Source: Mesorhizobium alhagi CCNWXJ12-2
Lineage (GTDB): Bacteria; Pseudomonadota; Alphaproteobacteria; Rhizobiales; Rhizobiaceae
Direction: 5' to 3'
Length of the DNA: 64,000 nucleotides
Assembly: GCF_000236565.1 (NCBI RefSeq)
Contig: NZ_AHAM01000149.1
Coordinates: forward strand, 23,658 to 87,657
Part shown: one piece after another, positions 59,606-64,000 of the stretch
How the letters are laid out: the number at the start of each line of letters is the position of its first letter
Position numbering within the stretch: the stretch's first letter is position 1
Translations under genes and position numbers: made by a program
The notes under the pieces: generated by a model
What the model saw: the letters and a program-made list of their open reading frames with translations, nothing else
What the model was told of the DNA's origin: nothing
Databases searched by the model: none

Positions 59606-60595
59606 TTGCAACAGACCATCCTTGAGGTTCAGGACCTGTCGCGCAGCTTTCGTAGCGGACGCGACCCGCTTCATCGCCTGGCGGACTGGCTTTCCGGCAT
59701 CGAGCCGCCCACTGTGCGGGCAGTCGAGGATGTCACGCTCAGCATCAGCCCGGGAGAGACGCTGGGAATCGTCGGCGAATCCGGCTGCGGCAAGTCCACG
59801 CTCGCCCGCATGATTGCCGGTATTCTGCCGATCTCTTCGGGACGGATGCGGTTCCGCGGCGAATCCTACGAGAGCCTGCTGTCGCGCAAACGCGATGCGC
59901 TCAAGATCCAGATGGTGTTCCAAGACCCGCTCTCCTCGCTCAATCCGAGGCTGAAGGTTCGTGACATTATCGGTGAGGCTGCGGTCGTGCACGGCATCGT
60001 GCCGCGATCGAAAATTCGCGATTACGTCTCCGACCTTCTCGCCCGCGTCGGCCTGCCTCCCGAAGCGGCCGGCCGCTATCCGCACCAATTCTCGGGCGGC
60101 CAGCGCCAGCGAGTGGGCATCGCCCGTGCATTGGCGGTCAGGCCCGAAATGCTGATCTGCGACGAGGCGGTGGCCGCTCTCGACGTTTCGGTGCAGGCTC
60201 AGGTCATCAACCTGCTCATGGATATCAAGCGCGACAGCGGGCTGACCATGGTGTTCATAAGCCACGATTTGGGCGTGATCCGGCACCTTTGCGACCGGGT
60301 TGCGGTAATGTATCTGGGGCGTGTGGTGGAACTCGCCAAAACCGAGGACCTGTTCGCCGCCCCAACCCATCCCTATACCCGCATGCTGTTGGAGGGGATG
60401 CCCAGGATTTCACTAAAGCGGCGGGAATTTCTGCCGATCCAGGGCGAAATTCCCTCGCACCTCGCGCCGCCGAGCGGGTGTCACTTCCACCCCCGCTGCC
60501 CCATCGCCACCCAGGAATGCCGACAGGTTCGTCCCGAATTGCGTGAGGTGGCGCCTGGCCATCTTCATCGCTGCCTGAACGCCGTCGCCAGTTAG
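59606..60595 (+). CDS. ABC transporter ATPase, DppF/OppF family
   Basis: Second ATPase of 329 residues. Motifs are Walker [15 protein letters not shown]-loop [14 protein letters not shown], signature [17 protein letters not shown], Walker [15 protein letters not shown] (with Ala after the Glu instead of the usual Pro) and switch His [13 protein letters not shown]. The C-terminal cysteine region is [17 protein letters not shown]. It starts with TTG three bases after the previous stop. It completes the DppBCDF-like importer; no further gene follows in the operon. Confidence 0.94.
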   Translation: MQQTILEVQDLSRSFRSGRDPLHRLADWLSGIEPPTVRAVEDVTLSISPGETLGIVGESGCGKSTLARMIAGILPISSGRMRFRGESYESLLSRKRDALKIQMVFQDPLSSLNPRLKVRDIIGEAAVVHGIVPRSKIRDYVSDLLARVGLPPEAAGRYPHQFSGGQRQRVGIARALAVRPEMLICDEAVAALDVSVQAQVINLLMDIKRDSGLTMVFISHDLGVIRHLCDRVAVMYLGRVVELAKTEDLFAAPTHPYTRMLLEGMPRISLKRREFLPIQGEIPSHLAPPSGCHFHPRCPIATQECRQVRPELREVAPGHLHRCLNAVAS

Positions 60596-61381
60596 CCTGC
60601 AGCCTGGCGTGCGCCAAGTTTGAACAGCGCCAGAGCGTAGGTGTCTTCCTGATCACCTTGCAACTGATGTGACTGCGTCGTCGAGATGACCAGCCAGTCG
60701 AAAGATACCGGAAAACTTTGCGCTTCTTCGTACAAACATGGTGGGCCCGGAGGATGTTTGGAAAGCACGCAAGATCAATTGGTTAGGGAACGGTGGGACC
60801 GCGCAGCTTTCAAATCTGTTCCAATGTTTTTCAATGTTTTTGTCCCACTTGCAGCGCTTTATTTCACCCAGCCGACCCAATGAACGCTCAAAGACATATC
60901 GCGGACGGGCCTGATCGATCGAGCCGCATTTGAGAATGCACGGCGCCGCCTGCCAGCGTAGGTAGAAGTCACGCCGGCGCCACGGTCGCGAAAGAGTCAA
61001 TCCCTCCGGTTTTTGAACAGGAAGATTGCGCCATGTCCGGACGCTCGCGAACACGACCACGAAAGTCCGACTCGACCGGAAGCGGAAGTTCAGGCGAACT
61101 TTGGATCACTGTTGTAGTTCGAGACCCGGGATCCCGGTGCAGGGCTTGTGCCGTTGGACGTCACGCGCCGCGTGTATCTGGAAACCGTCTCGGAGTGACC
61201 CGCCGTGGCCTTTCCCGCAAAAGGGGTGGCTTTCGGCGAGCGGCAGAACGCGCCTCCATTGGCCGCGACTTTCCGCTTTCCACCCTCCTTTCGTCAGCGG
61301 TTATCCCAAGTGGGGATCGTTCTCGCGCCTTGGCAGGCACCCTGTCGAGGTCTAGCATACGCCCAACGCATGGAGACTTCG
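60596..61381. other. 786-base gene-poor region
   Basis: No confident gene. A minus-strand frame of 135 codons (60653-61060) has fairly natural composition around FYLRWQAAPCILKCGSIDQA but no recognisable family. The A/T-rich stretch around 60790-60880 contains a direct repeat of CAATGTTTTT. No tRNA, terminal inverted repeats or transposase pieces are recognised. It lies between a complete catabolic operon and unrelated genes, so it may be a junction of an inserted segment. Confidence 0.4.
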
Positions 61382-62182
61382 ATGACCTCAAGCTTCAACG
61401 TCCACGATGCGGCCGGCTATGAGCAGCTCATGGGCCGCTGGAGCCGAAAGCTCGCGCCCCTGTTCATCGACTTCGCGGGAGTTGCCGGCGGCGAAAAGAT
61501 TCTCGACGTTGGTTGCGGCACCGGCAGCCTGACGTTTGCGCTCGCCAGGACCGCGGATCTCGAAGAGATCGCCGCGATCGACTATTCGCCCGTCTTTGTC
61601 GAGGAGGCGATCCGGCGCAACACCGACCCGCGCATAAAAATCCGGCAGGCGGATGCCTGCTCTTTGCCTTTCGAGGACGGCACATTCGACCGCGCCTTGG
61701 CGCTGCTCGTGCTTCACTTCGTGCCCGAGGCCAGTAAGGCAGTCGCCGAGATGCGCCGCGTCGTGCGGCCGGGCGGCGTGGTCGCGGCGGCCGTGTGGGA
61801 CCATCTCGGTGGCATGCCCGGCATGCGCATGACGGTCGACACCGTGGCGGCCCTCAGCGAAGGCGGACGCCAGCTGCGCGGCCGCTATTGCTTCCAGCCG
61901 ATGATGCAGCCGGGCGAAATGAAGCGAACTTTCGTCGAGGAGGGTCTCGTGGAGGTCACCGAAACCCAGCTGATGATCCGCATGGACTACCAAGACTTCG
62001 AAGACTACTGGACGCCAATTGCCGCGGGCGAAGGGCCGCTCGGCAAATATGTGGCCACGCTCGATGCCGCGGAGCGGGCGCGCACCGACGCCGCCGTGCG
62101 CGACGCGTACGAGGCCGGCCGGCCGGACGGCCCGAGGTCTTTTGCGAACGTCGCCTGGGCCTGCCGGGGCATAGTTCCCTGA
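61382..62182 (+). CDS. Class I SAM-dependent methyltransferase
   Basis: Methyltransferase of 266 residues. Motif I is EKILDVGCGTGSLTFALA, with the acidic ribose contact in IAAIDYSPVFVEEAI, motif II DACSLPFEDGTFDRALALLVLHFV and motif III MRRVVRPGGVVAAAVWD. It resembles ubiquinone/menaquinone-type methyltransferase-domain proteins with a C-terminal lid (DYQDFEDYWTP). The ATG at 61382 has GGAGA upstream; an ATG at 61370 is possible. The open frame further upstream is not coding. The substrate is unknown. Confidence 0.9.
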   Translation: MTSSFNVHDAAGYEQLMGRWSRKLAPLFIDFAGVAGGEKILDVGCGTGSLTFALARTADLEEIAAIDYSPVFVEEAIRRNTDPRIKIRQADACSLPFEDGTFDRALALLVLHFVPEASKAVAEMRRVVRPGGVVAAAVWDHLGGMPGMRMTVDTVAALSEGGRQLRGRYCFQPMMQPGEMKRTFVEEGLVEVTETQLMIRMDYQDFEDYWTPIAAGEGPLGKYVATLDAAERARTDAAVRDAYEAGRPDGPRSFANVAWACRGIVP

Positions 62183-62611
62183 CCCGATGGTCGGAGAGCT
62201 TTCAAAGGTTCTAACGCCGGATTCGCCTAGCCGCGCCATCATGTGAAATGGCTGCGTCCCCGTCCATGTCTTTCGTGGAGGAATGGATGTCACCTGTTAG
62301 TGCCACTCGAACGCAATGCGCCAATTGCCGACCTTCCTGGCGCTTCTCCAGAGCCGCCGTTCGCGCTACGGCTTTAGTCGACCCGTTTCTGTCATTCGCA
62401 ATCGTGGAGCCAATGGCAAAACACTGGAGGTCTTCGGACCTTGGTAATACGCCCGCTCTCGGCATCAGTGCGTCGAACTATGTGAATTTCAGGCGAGTGG
62501 TTCGATCGGCAATCCGGCGGCTTCCATTCCGGATAGCATCTGAGACATGGGAGCTTGTTCGCGTCACACGTCGGCGGTGCGGTGCCGCATCGGGAGGCCG
62601 CATCCGGAATG
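62183..62611. other. 429-base gene-free region
   Basis: Short open stretches only. One minus-strand fragment at about 62305-62360 reads RLWRSARKVGNWRIAFEWH before a stop and looks protein-like, perhaps the end of a lost gene, but it is interrupted on both sides. No RNA gene or repeat is recognised. Confidence 0.35.
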
Positions 62612-63310
62612 TCAATCTGCATGACTAGTGGCGGTGCGGGAGACCGGCATGTTGTGGGCGAACATGCTGCGGGCGTTCCAGGTCGGGAAGGCTCTTGCGA
62701 GCGACAGGTCGCCATCGAGTTGGATGCGGTCATCGCGGGTGGCTTGGGCCCAACTGAGCTGGCCAGCGTGCCATTTGACGAAAGCTTCGGCTTCCGCCGT
62801 GATGTAGAGATCCTCGTCGAAGCCAGGGTAAGTCTTGCAGATCTCTGTGTCTCCGAGCTCGATGAGTAGCCAATAGCGCTCCCGGTGTGGGCGGCCGGTA
62901 AAGTCGAAGCGGATGACGACGCGTCGGTCCGGGAGCCGGTCCCGGCGGAGCGCCTTGCACATCGACCACAGGGCCACAAAGGGGTCTAGGTGCTGGGGGG
63001 CGATCTCGAGCCAATGCGCGCCCCACTCGCCGAGCGACTGGCAGACCGTGAAGAGGTCGTGGCCCGCGGACGTGAGCTCGTAATGGCGCCCGCGCCCGTC
63101 GGGCTTGGGATTCGACTCGACGACACCGACCCATTCGAGCTGCTTGAGCCGCTCTGAGAGCAGGGTACGGGAGAGCCCGGGCGCGCCCTCCAGGATCTCG
63201 CTGAAGCTTCCGCAGCCAAGGTGCAGGTTTCGGACGATCAGCGGCGTCCAGCGCTCGGCGAAAATCTCGGCGCCACGGGCGATGGGGCAGTACTGGCCGT
63301 ATGTCCTCAT
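62612..63310 (-). CDS. HxlR-family winged-helix regulator with C-terminal extension
   Basis: Regulator of 232 residues. The N-terminal HxlR winged helix (about 1-105) reads YGQYCPIARGAEIFAERWTPLIVRNLHLGC, then GLSRTLLSERLKQLEWVGVVE, with Cys8 in the position used for redox or aldehyde sensing in HxlR/HypR proteins. The remaining 120 residues form a SCP2/sterol-carrier-like domain (RVVIRFDFTGRPHRERYWLLIE, KTYPGFDEDLYITAEAEAFVKWHAGQLSW). This two-domain layout is a known subgroup. The start at 63310 has GAGGA nine bases upstream. It is divergent from the FAD oxidase and probably regulates it. Confidence 0.88.
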   Translation of the reverse strand: MRTYGQYCPIARGAEIFAERWTPLIVRNLHLGCGSFSEILEGAPGLSRTLLSERLKQLEWVGVVESNPKPDGRGRHYELTSAGHDLFTVCQSLGEWGAHWLEIAPQHLDPFVALWSMCKALRRDRLPDRRVVIRFDFTGRPHRERYWLLIELGDTEICKTYPGFDEDLYITAEAEAFVKWHAGQLSWAQATRDDRIQLDGDLSLARAFPTWNARSMFAHNMPVSRTATSHAD

Positions 63311-63433
63311 GACAGACGTCCTCACAACAGCAGTGTTGCGCATCCGCCTCCGATTGTGGAGTCCAGATTGTTGACTATACGGCAGCTGCCCGCCGTGGTC
63401 CGATGTGGCCTCTCTCGATGAGAGGAGGACACG

Positions 63434-64000
63434 ATGACGACACCTGTGACGACAACAACTTACGCAGAAGCCCACCACGGGAGCATGCAGCCAACCGTCG
63501 TGGAGATCGACGGGTTCCGAGGCCGGCTGATCAATGCCAGCCACGCCGACTACGATGTCGCCCGTGCAATCTGGAACGGCGCCATTGACCGGCGCCCGCA
63601 TCTGATCGCCCGATGTATCGGGACCGCCGACGTGGTCGCGGCCGTGCGTTTCGCTCGCGACCACGATCTGGAGATCGCCATACGGGGCGGAGGCCACGGC
63701 GTGGCGGGCACCGCCGTTTGCGACGACGGGATCGTCATCGACCTCTCGGCGATGCGGGGCGTGCGGGTCGATCCCGCCGGCCTCAGGGCGTGGGTGCAGG
63801 GTGGCGGGCTGTGGGGCGACGTCGACCGCGAGACGCAGGCGCACGGCCTTGCCACCACCGGCGGAATCGTGAGCCATACCGGAGTCGCCGGACTCACCCT
63901 CGGCGGTGGCATCGGCTGGCTGATGCGCAAGCATGGCCTCGCGGTCGACAACCTCCTCGCCGCCGACGTCGTGACGGCCGACGGCGAGCGGCTGGGGGGG
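63434..64000 (+). CDS. FAD-linked oxidase, berberine-bridge-enzyme-like (cut by window end)
   Basis: First 189 codons of an FAD_binding_4 oxidoreductase; the gene runs off the window. The FAD domain is clear: RPHLIARCIGTADVVAAVRFARDH, then IRGGGHGVAGTAVCDDGIVIDLSAM, whose His is the usual 8-alpha FAD attachment, and GVAGLTLGGGIGWLMRKHGL. The cysteine used for a second covalent bond in bicovalent BBE-like enzymes is not seen in the HTGVAGLTLGGG stretch, so single covalent attachment is expected. GAGGAGG precedes the ATG. It is divergent from the HxlR gene with about 120 bases between. Confidence 0.93.
   Translation, partial: MTTPVTTTTYAEAHHGSMQPTVVEIDGFRGRLINASHADYDVARAIWNGAIDRRPHLIARCIGTADVVAAVRFARDHDLEIAIRGGGHGVAGTAVCDDGIVIDLSAMRGVRVDPAGLRAWVQGGGLWGDVDRETQAHGLATTGGIVSHTGVAGLTLGGGIGWLMRKHGLAVDNLLAADVVTADGERLGG

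Noticed and set aside
60653..61060. 135-codon minus-strand gene
   Set aside because: Natural-looking composition in part, but no family, no convincing ribosome site and no neighbour relation; kept as a note in the gap entry.

Overview
The window looks like chromosome (or chromid) of an alphaproteobacterium of the order Hyphomicrobiales, most likely the Mesorhizobium / Aminobacter / Chelativorans side of the Phyllobacteriaceae. This is inferred from the high GC content, the dense ATGA-overlapped catabolic operons, a DmeRF-type metal resistance pair, the paired carboxymuconolactone-decarboxylase proteins of the Avi_7169/Avi_7170 type, the TIGR02587/TIGR02588 pair and CsgH-type curli. No ribosomal RNA, tRNA, CRISPR array, replication origin or intact insertion sequence is visible.

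Layout. 0-9.1 kb is a cell-surface region: a NarL-type two-component system, a type I secretion cassette (a 294-residue non-RTX substrate, its ABC exporter and an adaptor with an extra N-terminal membrane domain), and three curli genes (two curlin-repeat proteins and a CsgH-like chaperone). 9.6-15.3 kb is a GntR-controlled operon of fumarylacetoacetase, DoxX and a TRAP transporter, with a clear inverted repeat over the regulator's start codon. 15.7-21.1 kb is the most unusual part: a four-gene minus-strand operon of a 40-residue secreted or membrane peptide, a large multi-pass membrane protein, a holin-like/lytic transglycosylase/M15 peptidase fusion, and a DUF2235 (Tle1-like) lipase with internal membrane segments. 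Together these could act on membrane, peptidoglycan and phospholipid. A truncated class III cyclase lies just beyond its promoter side.

21.9-25.6 kb encodes a periplasmic PaoABC-type molybdenum aldehyde oxidoreductase. 26.1-31.8 kb encodes a glycine betaine/choline-type ABC importer with a fused double permease, then a methyltransferase and a choline-kinase-like phosphotransferase. A YCII protein and a dead IS481-like transposase end follow. 32.9-41.7 kb is a minus-strand catabolic operon: polyamine/opine-type ABC transporter, opine-dehydrogenase-like enzyme, two CMD-fold proteins, a flavin monooxygenase and a LysR regulator. 41.9-43.1 kb is dmeRF.

43.4-52 kb holds single genes and small groups: an M20 peptidase, DUF1348, an MBL hydrolase, a CMD protein with a divergent LysR, MgtC, the TIGR02587/88 pair and a GMC oxidoreductase. 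52.3-60.6 kb is a second catabolic island: a LysR gene broken by a one-base frameshift, a perfect LysR-type operator, and an operon of an oligopeptide-type ABC transporter with an adenylosuccinate-lyase-family enzyme, suggesting import and beta-elimination of an N-succinyl (aminopolycarboxylate-like) compound. The window ends with a methyltransferase, an HxlR regulator and a BBE-type FAD oxidase cut by the window edge.
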